This document shows, piece after piece, positions 51,330 through 59,285 of a DNA stretch of 64,000 nt (its first letter is position 1; the number at the start of each line of letters is the position of its first letter). Source of the stretch: Polyangium fumosum (GTDB lineage Bacteria; Myxococcota_A; Polyangia; Polyangiales; Polyangiaceae); the NCBI RefSeq assembly GCF_005144585.1, contig NZ_SSMQ01000058.1:1-64000 (forward strand), read 5' to 3'. The notes beneath the pieces were generated by a model. The model searched no databases and was not told the DNA's origin. It saw only the letters and a program-made list of their open reading frames with translations. The translations under genes were made by a program, and so were the position numbers.

Positions 51330-52115
51330 ATGCGAATCGCCTCCTGGAACGTGAACTCGATCCGTGCCCGCCTCGAACATCTCCGCACCTTCCTCGGCAG
51401 TGCGAGCCCGGACGTCCTCTGCATGCAGGAGACCAAGGTCGAGGATGACAAATTCCCCGAGGAGGCCCTCGGCGACGCGGGCTATCGCGTCGTCCATTTC
51501 GGCCAGAAGACCTACAACGGCGTCGCCATCGCCGCGCGGTACGGCCTCGGCATCGAGGACGTGAAGAAGAACCTCGACGGCGACGAGGACGACGCCCCGC
51601 GCAGGTTCCTCGCCGCCACGATCGAGGGCGTCCGTATCGTCAACGTCTACGTGCCCAATGGCCAGGCCGTCGGCACCAAGCCTTTCGCCTACAAGCTCGC
51701 CTGGTTCGAGCGGCTCGGGCTCGACCTCGCCACGCACCACAAGCCCGACGAGCCCTTGCTCGTCTGCGGCGACTTCAACGTCGCGCCGACGGACCTCGAC
51801 GTCTACGAGCCCAAGCGCTGGGAGGGGCAGGTCCTCTGCCATCCGGACGAGCGCGCCGCCCTCGGGCGCCTTCTCTCCTGGGGCCTCGTCGACGCCCTGC
51901 GCGAGCGCCGCCCCGAGGAGAAGATCTACTCCTGGTGGGACTACCGCATGGGCGCTTACCGCAAGAACCATGGCTTGCGCATCGACCTTGCCCTCGTCAC
52001 GCCGCCGCTCCTCGCGCGCACGAAGGACGTCTGGGTCGACCGCAGCGTCCGTGAGCTCGAGCGGCCCAGCGACCACGCCCCCGTCCTGATCGACATCGGC
52101 GAAAGTCAAGCCTGA
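51330..52115 (+). CDS. xth: Exodeoxyribonuclease III
   Basis: The product has 261 residues, as for ExoIII. Metal-binding and catalytic motifs are all visible: 'ASWNVNSIRARL', the Glu in 'MQETKVEDDKFP', Tyr/Asn in 'VNVYVPNGQ', 'VCGDFNVAPTDLD' (Asp, Asn) and the terminal 'ERPSDHAPVLIDI' (Asp-His). The enzyme cleaves at abasic sites and degrades one strand of duplex DNA, working downstream of glycosylases such as the type-4 uracil glycosylase in the same window. It begins 42 bp after the hydrolase gene. Confidence 0.95.
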   Translation: MRIASWNVNSIRARLEHLRTFLGSASPDVLCMQETKVEDDKFPEEALGDAGYRVVHFGQKTYNGVAIAARYGLGIEDVKKNLDGDEDDAPRRFLAATIEGVRIVNVYVPNGQAVGTKPFAYKLAWFERLGLDLATHHKPDEPLLVCGDFNVAPTDLDVYEPKRWEGQVLCHPDERAALGRLLSWGLVDALRERRPEEKIYSWWDYRMGAYRKNHGLRIDLALVTPPLLARTKDVWVDRSVRELERPSDHAPVLIDIGESQA

Positions 52116-52117
52116 CT

Positions 52118-52217
52118 TCGGACAATCCCCGTCCGATCGGACCAAAAACGACCGCCCTCAGATCGGACATACCCTGTCCGATCTGCCCCCATTTCGCCTC
52201 CGATCGAACCGTTCGAT
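52118..52217. repeat. Cluster of perfect palindromes between xth and the next gene
   Basis: Three perfect inverted repeats lie in this 100-bp gap: GTCCGATCGGAC at 52131-52142; AGATCGGACA (52160-52169) with TGTCCGATCT (52175-52184) around 5 bases; and ATCGAAC-C-GTTCGAT at 52203-52217. A fourth, TCGGAC (52118-52123) with GTCCGA (52131-52136), shares the same half-site. The TCGGAC-type element occurs five times in both orientations. No T-run follows, so these look more like protein-binding sites than terminators. Confidence 0.6.
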
Positions 52218-52237
52218 TTGCTAGTTTTCTCCGCGTG

Positions 52238-52675
52238 ATGCGGCTCAACCTGGATGGTTATTCGCTCGACCTTCCCCCCGAATGGTCGGGTCTCGAAGAC
52301 GTGACCTATTCCGATCCGAGCACCCTGCCTCCGGTCGCGCTCGCGGCTGAAGGAGGCACGGGCCGGCTCATGGTGGCCGAGATGCTCTTCGACGACGACG
52401 ACGAGCAACCCGGCGGCGAGCCCGAAGAGCTCGAAGCCCTCGCGCGCGCCTGGGGCAAACGCCGCAGGCTCGAACCCCTGGAGATGGGCACCCACGAGCG
52501 GCCCGACGGCGTCGTCGCCACGGCCACCTACCTCGTGCGCGGCTGCTTCGTGCAGATCTGGTTCCTCTCGAACGGCGACCGCGTCGTGCAGGCGAGCTAC
52601 GTCTGCCCCTGGGACGAACGTGACAACGAGGAGGCCGATCGCGAGGCGATCGTGCGCTCTCTCCGCTGGTCGTGA
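52238..52675 (+). CDS. Hypothetical protein preceded by clustered palindromes
   Basis: The product has 145 residues from the ATG at 52238 (a GTG one codon earlier is in frame). It is soluble and beta-rich: 'LNLDGYSLDLPPEWSGLEDV', 'GRLMVAEMLFDDDDEQPG', 'VATATYLVRGCFVQIWFLSN' and 'RVVQASYVCPWDERD'. The N-terminal 'YSLDLPPEW' and alternating strands recall small PsbP/Mog1-like (DUF1795-type) folds, but this is not secure. It has no signal peptide. The leader carries four clustered palindromes, so it is likely under specific control. Confidence 0.6.
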   Translation: MRLNLDGYSLDLPPEWSGLEDVTYSDPSTLPPVALAAEGGTGRLMVAEMLFDDDDEQPGGEPEELEALARAWGKRRRLEPLEMGTHERPDGVVATATYLVRGCFVQIWFLSNGDRVVQASYVCPWDERDNEEADREAIVRSLRWS

Positions 52676-52679
52676 AGCG

Positions 52680-53717
52680 TTAGCGGCCGGGCGCGCCGCC
52701 CTCGTCTTTGTCGGCCTTCGTGGCCACGGGCGGGGGCGGCGCCGCTTCCTTGGCTTCATTGCCTTCCTTCGCTTTGCCTGCCTCTTCCTTCGGCGCAGCT
52801 TCCTTCGACGCAGCTTCCTTCGACGCCGCTTCCCCCTTCGCGTCCTTGCTCGCCGCGCTCACCGCGCTCACCGCGCTCACCGCGCTTCCCCCGCCGCCAC
52901 GCAGGTACGACTCCTCCACGCACGTCGGCCGCATCTTCTCGGGACAGGCGATCCGCACGTGGAAGTGATCGTCGTGCACGTCCGCGTCCGCGGGGCTCAT
53001 CAGCGCCGCTGCCGCCTTCGTGTAGAGATCCTTCGGCACGTTTTTCTTCGCCGCGTACTTGAGCAGCCGCGTGCGCAGGCCTGCTGACACGAACAGGTAC
53101 CGCACGTCGGTCTTCGTGTCGGTGAGCAGCGCCTCGACGAACGCCCAGTTGCGCTCGTCGTCGAAGCGCACGACCTCGCCGCCGCGGGCGCGCCCGTCGC
53201 TGCCGAACGCCACGAACCGGTGCGGGTTCACGTGTTTGCCCTTCTCGCTCACCATGTAGAAGCCGACGTCCGCGTCGCGCCCCGACTGATGCGAGTTGTG
53301 CCCGAAGAGCGCCCCGCCGCTCTTCGCCGACAGGTCGCCCACGTACAGCACCGACCCCTTATGCTTCCCGCTCACCTTGGCCGCTGCGCGCCGGAGCACC
53401 CGCACGAGGTCGGGCAGCGCGTACGCGTGCCCGCCGCCGCGCACCTCGACCGACTTGCTCGACGCGAGCTTCTCGCCCCCGTACAGCCTGCCCTTGTTCG
53501 GCGCGCCCGCCGACAGCGCGCCTTTGGGCTTCCGTTCCTTCTCCGCGCCCTTCTTCGGCTCGCTCTTGTCCTTCTTGCCCTTGTCCTTGTCCTTGTCCTT
53601 CGAGGGCTCGGACTTCGCCGCCTTGGCGCCTGGCGCGGCCTCGGCGGCGCGCGGGCCTGTGGCGACGAGCGCGAGGCCGAGGAGGAGGGGCGCGGCGATC
53701 CGGGCGAGCAGGCGCAT
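52680..53717 (-). CDS. mepA: MepA-type (M74) murein endopeptidase with Lys/Ala-rich tails
   Basis: The product has 345 residues: signal peptide, then a Lys/Asp-rich linker (residues 32-68), then the peptidase domain at about 70-260. Metal-binding residues are visible in 'GHNSHQSGRDADVGF' (His and Asp) and 'VHDDHFHVRIACP' (His). 'GALFGHNSHQSGRDAD' is the M74 signature of penicillin-insensitive DD-endopeptidases that cut cross-links between stem peptides. The C-terminus adds tandem Ala/Ser repeats (coded by four 9-bp and three 15-bp DNA repeats near 52860 and 52800) not found in E. coli MepA. It acts in the periplasm. Confidence 0.85.
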   Translation of the reverse strand: MRLLARIAAPLLLGLALVATGPRAAEAAPGAKAAKSEPSKDKDKDKGKKDKSEPKKGAEKERKPKGALSAGAPNKGRLYGGEKLASSKSVEVRGGGHAYALPDLVRVLRRAAAKVSGKHKGSVLYVGDLSAKSGGALFGHNSHQSGRDADVGFYMVSEKGKHVNPHRFVAFGSDGRARGGEVVRFDDERNWAFVEALLTDTKTDVRYLFVSAGLRTRLLKYAAKKNVPKDLYTKAAAALMSPADADVHDDHFHVRIACPEKMRPTCVEESYLRGGGGSAVSAVSAVSAASKDAKGEAASKEAASKEAAPKEEAGKAKEGNEAKEAAPPPPVATKADKDEGGAPGR

Positions 53718-53854
53718 GATGCCGCGGACGTTAGCGCGCTCGTGGCGCGCGGGGGAGGGGATGCGAGCGACCGATCGTGGGGTTTTGCGCGACCGACCTC
53801 AGCCACATCGAGACCATGAGCTGGCCCACAAGAAAAAAGAATGCATTCAGGTGC

Positions 53855-53883
53855 TTGACATGGGCCATGGGGACGGGTAGAAG
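53855..53883 (+). promoter_or_regulatory. Sigma-70 promoter of the tRNA-Arg/tRNA-Lys pair
   Basis: TTGACA (53855-53860), exactly 17 bp, then TAGAAG (53878-53883). The start site would be about 27 bp before tRNA-Arg. The GC-rich stretch between -10 and the tRNA could act as a discriminator, as in stringently controlled promoters. Confidence 0.6.
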
Positions 53884-53916
53884 CCTCGTCGCGTCCCACC
53901 CGAGGGCGGCGCGGAT

Positions 53917-53990
<74 letters not shown>

Positions 53991-54056
53991 CCGGGTTCCG
54001 AGTCGACTCTACCCAGGGGAGCTCGGGAGGCCGTTGAAAATCGAAGCAGCAAAACC

Positions 54057-54129
54057 GGGCCATTAGCTCAATTGGTAGAGCAGTGGACTCTTAATCCATT
54101 GGCTGAAGGTTCAAGTCCTTCATGGCCCA
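54057..54129 (+). tRNA. tRNA-Lys (anticodon CTT)
   Basis: The 73-base gene has acceptor GGGCCAT/ATGGCCC, D-arm GCTC...GAGC, anticodon stem GTGGA/TCCAT with loop CTCTTAA, and T-arm GAAGG-TTCAAGT-CCTTC. The anticodon CTT reads AAG, the dominant Lys codon in this GC-rich genome. CCA is not encoded. It is 66 bp after tRNA-Arg and 20 bp before the terminator. Confidence 0.95.
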
Positions 54130-54148
54130 CCCGGTTCCAGAACGAAAA

Positions 54149-54187
54149 GGCCGGTACGCTCCCCGCGTGCCGGCCTTTCGGTTTTTG
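54149..54187 (+). terminator. Rho-independent terminator of the tRNA transcript
   Basis: An 11-bp stem (GGCCGGTACGC at 54149-54159 with GCGTGCCGGCC at 54165-54175, one G-T pair) with a 5-base loop is followed by TTTCGGTTTTT. This is the clearest intrinsic terminator in the window. Confidence 0.8.
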
Positions 54188-54215
54188 TCCTCCGAGGCCG
54201 CGCTTCCCCCCGACC

Positions 54216-54920
54216 TCACCGGTTCCTTCGTCGCCCCACCTTCTGCGCGCGCCGCCGCGCCTTCTTCTTGTTCCGCTCGACGCGGGACGGCGCCGTCGGA
54301 AGTCGCGGAGCCGCCTCCCGTCGCGCGCGCTCTCGGATCGCGTAGAGCAGCGCTACCGGATCGAACAACGGCCCCTCGTCGTCGTCCTCCTCCCACGCAT
54401 CGAACTCTTCACTCGACCGCAGCACGTGCGTGAGCGCGAGCGCCATTCCCTTGTCGAGCACCTCCACACATTCCTTTGCGTGGGGCAGCCCGAGCTCGCG
54501 GTCTGCGAACGCGAAGAACGCCCGTAGGGTCGACACGAACATCGGCGCGAGGTCCGAAGGCAGCACCGACTCCATCGCGGGCACGCCGTCGAGCAGCGCT
54601 GCCACGAGGTCCTCCGGCACGAGCCTCGTCAGCACCACGTCCTGTTCGAGGCGCAGGATCCGCAGCACTGCCCTTGCACAGAGCCCCTTCGGATCCTTCA
54701 CGCGAAGCGCTGCCGCCTCCGGCGACGCACCGAACCGCAAGCAGAGCGCGTCCTCGATCGTCGTCGCCTCCTCGTCGAGGATCCGCCCGTCCGCCGACAC
54801 CATCCGCTCGTCCAGCGCGCGGCGCTCCGAGCCTTCCGGGAAGTCCTCCGCCCACCTGGCGTCGCGCGTGGCCTCGTACGTCGTGGGGTTCGTCCGGTCC
54901 GACCGTTCTGTGTGTTCCAC
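54216..54920 (-). CDS. Hypothetical cytoplasmic protein
   Basis: The product has 234 residues. The GTG at 54920 is preceded by GGAGG about 7 bp upstream, supporting this start. The sequence is helical and acidic ('TTIEDALCLRFGASPEAAALRV', 'VVLTRLVPEDLVAALLDGVP', 'STLRAFFAFADRELGLPHAK') and ends in a strongly basic tail ('RVERNKKKARRRAQKVGRRR'), which might bind nucleic acid. No family is recognised. A perfect 9-bp inverted repeat (54958-54983) lies just upstream. Confidence 0.65.
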   Translation of the reverse strand: MEHTERSDRTNPTTYEATRDARWAEDFPEGSERRALDERMVSADGRILDEEATTIEDALCLRFGASPEAAALRVKDPKGLCARAVLRILRLEQDVVLTRLVPEDLVAALLDGVPAMESVLPSDLAPMFVSTLRAFFAFADRELGLPHAKECVEVLDKGMALALTHVLRSSEEFDAWEEDDDEGPLFDPVALLYAIRERARREAAPRLPTAPSRVERNKKKARRRAQKVGRRRNR

Positions 54921-54957
54921 GTAAAACCTCCACGCCTGCTTTACGCGAACCGAGGTA

Positions 54958-54983
54958 GTTTGTCTACGGAACCATAGACAAAC
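54958..54983. promoter_or_regulatory. Operator-like perfect 9-bp inverted repeat upstream of the hypothetical gene
   Basis: GTTTGTCTA (54958-54966) and TAGACAAAC (54975-54983) are separated by 8 bases and are perfectly complementary. It sits about 40 bp before the GTG of the minus-strand gene, where an autoregulator would bind. No T-run follows, so it is not terminator-like. Confidence 0.5.
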
Positions 54984-55115
54984 CGTCTTCGCGGCCGGCA
55001 GCGAGCGAGGGGGAGGGCGGTCGGGCGTGGGGGGGGAGGGAGGATCGGGGCCGCGGCAGGGCGGCCCCGGAGCCGGAGGGCGCTCGTCAGGGACCGACGG
55101 AGAAGGAGCCGTCGC

Positions 55116-56516
55116 TCAGAACCACTGGCCGACGAGCTTTTTCTTGCGCTCGAGGCTCCTCAGGTGGTGGAGCTCCAGCTCCCAGAGCTCCGTCTCCTTG
55201 ATCACCGCCTTCGTGTCCGTGGGCTTCTTCTTCTCGTGCTTCTTCACGAACGCGTAGCCCGTGAGTTTGTCGCCGACCTGGATCGTCACGCCCTCGGGCA
55301 TCTCCCCGAGCGTGATCCGCATCGTCCGCTCGCGCGTGTGCTTGCCGGTCTTGCAGATCTCGCGGTAGACGATCCGCCCATCCCGAATGCTGTGGATCCG
55401 GTTCGTCTCCACGCAATCGTAGGGGTACTCGCTCGTGTAGCTGTACGCCATTTCGAGCTCGGTCTTCCCGCCGTTCTGCGTGATTTTCTTCACCTCGTCG
55501 GTCTCCGAGACATAACCGAGCTTCGCGTGCCCGGGCATCTCCTTTTTGCCCTCCGCGATGTCCTGGATGTACACCTTGTCGATTGAGGCCGGACGCGCCT
55601 CGTCGGCGAACTTCTTCGACTCCTTGTCGCGGAGCCCGTCGAGCTTCTTCCGTGCCTCCTCGGAGAAGAGAGGCTTCACGTACTTGGCGCCGTGCTCCGT
55701 GTACGAGTTGCTGAACAAGGACGCCCCGCCCGAGGATGCGTGGAAGCAATACAGGTCCCGCTCCGTCGTGGCGTCGAGCCGGGCGCGGATCTCGGCATTG
55801 CTCGACCCGGGGCCCTCGATCGCGTACAGGTAATCACGATCCGTGGCCTCGTATGCCCGCTTGATCGCGATGCGCAGGTCCCTTCGAAATCCGACGTACG
55901 CCAGGAGCTTGTCGGCGTATTCATTGGTCTTCGGCGCCGCCTCGTCGGCCGTCTTCTGCAGGCCGAGCAGCGCGCCGATGCGCCCGTACGGGTTCGGGAT
56001 CTTCGACGCATCCGCGATCTCCGTCGCCCACTTCGCGTCGAGCGCCCGCGCCTCCTTGTCGATCGCGGCGTAGTCCGCGTGGCACTTCGCCAGCCACGTC
56101 TTGCGCATGGCCGCCACGATCAGCGCCTGGTACGTGATGTCCGCCGTGTTGGAGTGCTCGTCTTCCGACAGCTTGTCCCACTCCGTGAGCCACGTCGGAT
56201 CCGGGTTCTTCAGCGTCCGGCGCGGGTTGAACTGGTAGACGTACGTCTGCTTGTCCTGGTACTCCTTCACGCCCGCTTGTTTCTTGAAATCGTTCACGCA
56301 CTTGTGGAGCTCGCAGGACGTGTGATTCCACGACTTGAACGTCGCGAGCACCGCCTTGCCCACCTCCTCCTCGTCGTACGGCAACATGCCGAACGGCCCC
56401 ACCTGCGCGGGCCCTGACGACTCCCCCGACAGGCCCGGGATGTTCGTTTGAAGGTTGACGAGACCACATCCGGAGGCGAGCAGCCCGGCGACAAACAAAA
56501 TCGCGTAGTTTCTCAT
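55116..56516 (-). CDS. Large lipoprotein of unknown function
   Basis: The product has 466 residues with a lipobox ('FVAGLLASGC'). The mature protein is charged and lysine-rich, with helical segments (residues 60-260) and a beta-rich C-terminal third ('ELEMAYSYTSEYPYDCVETN', 'IVYREICKTGKHTRERTMRI'). Only five cysteines follow the lipid-anchored one, unlike the cysteine-rich lipoproteins elsewhere here. The end 'ELHHLRSLERKKKLVGQWF' is basic. No family is recognised. It is likely anchored in a membrane facing the periplasm. Its start is about 60 bp from the ABC-F gene end on the same strand, so they may be co-transcribed. Confidence 0.7.
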   Translation of the reverse strand: MRNYAILFVAGLLASGCGLVNLQTNIPGLSGESSGPAQVGPFGMLPYDEEEVGKAVLATFKSWNHTSCELHKCVNDFKKQAGVKEYQDKQTYVYQFNPRRTLKNPDPTWLTEWDKLSEDEHSNTADITYQALIVAAMRKTWLAKCHADYAAIDKEARALDAKWATEIADASKIPNPYGRIGALLGLQKTADEAAPKTNEYADKLLAYVGFRRDLRIAIKRAYEATDRDYLYAIEGPGSSNAEIRARLDATTERDLYCFHASSGGASLFSNSYTEHGAKYVKPLFSEEARKKLDGLRDKESKKFADEARPASIDKVYIQDIAEGKKEMPGHAKLGYVSETDEVKKITQNGGKTELEMAYSYTSEYPYDCVETNRIHSIRDGRIVYREICKTGKHTRERTMRITLGEMPEGVTIQVGDKLTGYAFVKKHEKKKPTDTKAVIKETELWELELHHLRSLERKKKLVGQWF

Positions 56517-56575
56517 TGTTCCAGTCGCCAGCTACCACGCGACCGCGAGGGTTGGCAACCTCATCGCGTAGCGGC

Positions 56576-58507
56576 TTACGCGCCTTCGGCGAGCTCCTTC
56601 TCGATGGCCTCCCACTCCCCCATCAAGGCCTCGATCTTCGTATCGAGCTCCTTTTGCTGCCGATCCAGCGCCGCCACGTCCTCTTTGCTCGTCCGCTCGA
56701 AAAACCCCGGCTCGCAGTAGCGCGACTCCAGTTCCCGTTTCTGCGACTCGGCCGCCTCGATCGCCGCCACCACCTTGTCCCGCCGCCCCGGCAGCTCCTT
56801 CAATCGATTGCGCTTCTTCTTTTGCTCCTCCCACGCCGAGCCCGTCACCTGCGCGGCCGGCTCTTGCGCCTTCGCTGCGGTCTTCGCGGCCTTGTCCTTC
56901 TGGACCACGGCCTCCGCGTCGAGATGATCGTCCCCGCAGCGCGCGAGGTATTCCTCGAACGTCCCCTGGAAATCGTTCCGGCCGCTGGGCAGCACCTCCA
57001 GGATGCGCGTCGCGATCTTCGAGACGAACCAGCGGTCGTGCGACACCAGGATCAGCGTCCCCTCGTAGGCCACGAGCGCCTCCGCGAGCGCCTCGATCGC
57101 CTCCACGTCGAGGTGGTTCGTCGGCTCGTCCAGCAAAAGCACGTTCGGCTCCTCCACGAGGATCCGGCAAAACATGAGCCGCGCCGCTTCTCCGCCGGAC
57201 AGGAGCCCCACCTTCTTGTTCACGTCGTCGCCCGAGAACAGCATCCGCCCGAGCCGCCCCCGCACCGCGCTCTCCGGCTCCGTCGGGCACGCCGCTTTCA
57301 TGATCCCGAGCGGCGTCGCCTCCGGGTCGTCGAGGATCTCCCTGTGATCCTGGGCGAAATACCCCACCCGCGCCTCGTGCCCCCAGCGCACCGTGCCCGC
57401 GTCCTTTTCGAGCTGCTCCGCGAGGATCTTGAGCAGCGTCGACTTACCGATCCCGTTCGGCCCGATCACAGCCACCCGCTCGCCCCGCCGCACGGCCAGC
57501 GACACCGCGGTGAGCACCTTCTTCTCCCCGTACGACTTGTGGATCCCCACGACCTCCAGCACGTCCCGCCCGCTCGGCCGCGCGATCGGCAGCTTGAACA
57601 CCGGCGTCCGCCGCGAGCTCTCCTCCAGCTCCGGCACCTCGATCTTCTCGATCTGCTTCAGCCGGCTCTGCGCCTGCTTCGCCTTCGTCGCCTTGTACCG
57701 GAACCGGTCCACGTACGACTGCTTGTGCGCGATCACCTCCTCGATCCGCTCGACCTCCGCTTGCTGCCGCTCCCGCTCGGCGCGTTTCTCCTTCACGAAC
57801 GCCGTGTAATTGCCGTGGTAGAGCGTCACCGTGCCGTAATCGATGTCGAGGATGTGCGTCGCCACGTTGTCGAGGAAGCGCTGGTCGTGGGAGATCACGA
57901 GCACCGAGCCCTCGTGCGCTTGCAGGAATTTTTCGAGCCAGCGGATCGTCAGGATGTCGAGGTGGTTCGTCGGCTCGTCGAGCAGGAGCACGTCCGGCCC
58001 GCCCACGAGCACCTGCGCGAGCAAGACGCGCAGCTTGAAGCCCCCGGAGAGCGTCGCGAGCGGCCGCTCGTGCGCCTCCATCGGGATCCCGAGCCCCACG
58101 AGGATCGACGTCGCCCGCGCCTTCAGCGTGTAGCCGTCGTAGGCCCGGATCACGTCGGCCAGCTCCGCGAGCCGCTGCGCGTCGCCGGCCCCGTCCTCCA
58201 CGATCCGCGTCTCCTCTTCGAGCGCGTCCCACACGATCCGGTCGCCCATCATCGCGAGGTCGAGGATCCGCGCCTCGTCCTCCAGGAACCGGTCCTGCCG
58301 CAGCACGCCCATCCGGGCGCCCTGGGGGATGTTGAAGCTCCCTTCGGTCGGCGCCTCGTCGCCGGCCAGGATCTCGAGCAGCGTCGTCTTGCCGGACCCG
58401 TTGGCGCCGACGAGCCCGTAGCGGCTCTGGCGGTTGAGCTTCAGCGACACCTCCTCGAAGAGGGTCCGGTCGCCGTACGATTTGCCCAGGTTCGACGTGA
58501 CGATCAT
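56576..58507 (-). CDS. ABC-F family ATPase (YbiT/Uup-like, ribosome-associated)
   Basis: The ATG at 58507 gives 643 residues; the frame upstream is antisense of the next gene and is rejected. Two nucleotide-binding domains are complete: Walker A 'GANGSGKTTLLE' with signature 'LSGGFKLRVLLA' and Walker B 'VLLLDEPTNHLDI' in the first; Walker A 'GPNGIGKSTLLK', signature 'LSGGEAARLMF' and 'VLLLDEPTNHLDV' in the second. The linker between them has 'FVKEKRAERERQQAEVE' coiled-coil features. The last 100 residues form a C-terminal coiled coil. ABC-F proteins act on the ribosomal E site or in translation quality control. Confidence 0.9.
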   Translation of the reverse strand: MIVTSNLGKSYGDRTLFEEVSLKLNRQSRYGLVGANGSGKTTLLEILAGDEAPTEGSFNIPQGARMGVLRQDRFLEDEARILDLAMMGDRIVWDALEEETRIVEDGAGDAQRLAELADVIRAYDGYTLKARATSILVGLGIPMEAHERPLATLSGGFKLRVLLAQVLVGGPDVLLLDEPTNHLDILTIRWLEKFLQAHEGSVLVISHDQRFLDNVATHILDIDYGTVTLYHGNYTAFVKEKRAERERQQAEVERIEEVIAHKQSYVDRFRYKATKAKQAQSRLKQIEKIEVPELEESSRRTPVFKLPIARPSGRDVLEVVGIHKSYGEKKVLTAVSLAVRRGERVAVIGPNGIGKSTLLKILAEQLEKDAGTVRWGHEARVGYFAQDHREILDDPEATPLGIMKAACPTEPESAVRGRLGRMLFSGDDVNKKVGLLSGGEAARLMFCRILVEEPNVLLLDEPTNHLDVEAIEALAEALVAYEGTLILVSHDRWFVSKIATRILEVLPSGRNDFQGTFEEYLARCGDDHLDAEAVVQKDKAAKTAAKAQEPAAQVTGSAWEEQKKKRNRLKELPGRRDKVVAAIEAAESQKRELESRYCEPGFFERTSKEDVAALDRQQKELDTKIEALMGEWEAIEKELAEGA

Positions 58508-58549
58508 CGCGGGGACGGTGGTATATCCTCCCGCAACTGAGGAGGCCAC

Positions 58550-59158
58550 GTGCGCTTTCGAGAGCTCATCCAAGATTCCAGCGCCACCATCGACGCCATC
58601 GCCAGCTACCTCGACGGGCTCTCCGCCGAAGACAGGCTCCACGAGACCCGCACCCTCTCGCGTGACGAGCAACGCAAGCTCTACCAGAGGGCCGAGAAGG
58701 CGCCCCCCATCACGCTCGAGCACTTCGTCCCGGCGGACATCGCCAAGCTCGCGCCGGTCCACCACGACGGCCGCAACACGCTCCCCTTGCCGTCGAGCCT
58801 CAAGCTCTTCCAGAAGCGGTTTTGCCGACCCGAGGACGGCTCCGAGCGCCTCTTCGGGTACAACCAGTCGCCGTTCCTCGGCACCGTGGGCCCGGGTTTC
58901 TTCGTCGCCATCCCGACGAAAGGCCGCCCGGAGTGGGAGGCACGTGGCCAGATCGTGATCGATTACTTCCAGGTCCCCGACGGCCCCGTCGCGGCGGGCT
59001 GGCCCAAGGTCATCCCGAACTCCAAGGGCCTCCAGACCTTCGTCTACAACGGCACGCGCGACTACATGCGCAAGGTCTCGACGCACGTCTCGATCGGCGC
59101 GGCCTACAAGGGCGAAAAGGCCCTCGACCACTACTTCATTCTCTGCCGCGACCGCTAG
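58550..59158 (+). CDS. Hypothetical conserved-looking protein ending in a MITE
   Basis: The product has 202 residues. GTG at 58550 is preceded by GAGGAGG, a strong ribosome site. It has no signal peptide. Residues 55-150 are strand-rich ('NTLPLPSSLKLFQKRFCRP', 'GTVGPGFFVAIPTKGRPEWE', 'QIVIDYFQVPDGPVAAGWPK'), and 'FVYNGTRDYMRKVSTHVSIG' follows. I do not recognise the family. The stop codon TAG lies in the CTAG duplicated at the left end of a MITE. It is divergent from the ABC-F gene with about 40 bp between starts. Confidence 0.65.
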   Translation: MRFRELIQDSSATIDAIASYLDGLSAEDRLHETRTLSRDEQRKLYQRAEKAPPITLEHFVPADIAKLAPVHHDGRNTLPLPSSLKLFQKRFCRPEDGSERLFGYNQSPFLGTVGPGFFVAIPTKGRPEWEARGQIVIDYFQVPDGPVAAGWPKVIPNSKGLQTFVYNGTRDYMRKVSTHVSIGAAYKGEKALDHYFILCRDR

Positions 59159-59285
59159 AAGTGGTCTCATAAACCTACTCGCGCCCCGAATCGTCGGTCG
59201 GCCTCGCTCGAAATCCGCGTAGGATTCCTCGCTTCGCCCTCCCTAGCTTCGGGGCGCTCCCAACGGTTTATGAGACCACTTCTAG
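59155..59285. mobile_element. 123-bp MITE-like element with 17-bp perfect inverted repeats and CTAG duplication
   Basis: Left TIR 59159-59175 and right TIR 59265-59281 are perfect 17-bp inverted copies (AAGTGGTCTCATAAACC in the left orientation), flanked by CTAG at 59155-59158 and 59282-59285 as a target duplication. Inner arms GCGCCCCGAA (59181-59190) and TTCGGGGCGC (59248-59257) extend the hairpin. No transposase is encoded, so a partner element elsewhere is needed. The 4-bp YTAR-type target (CTAG) and TIR size suggest an IS5-type relative. Confidence 0.75.

Noticed and set aside
58508-59170. Longer version of the ABC-F frame starting at 59170
   Set aside because: The added 221 residues are antisense to the gene at 58550-59158 and show no ABC-F features; the ATG at 58507 gives the known N-terminus.
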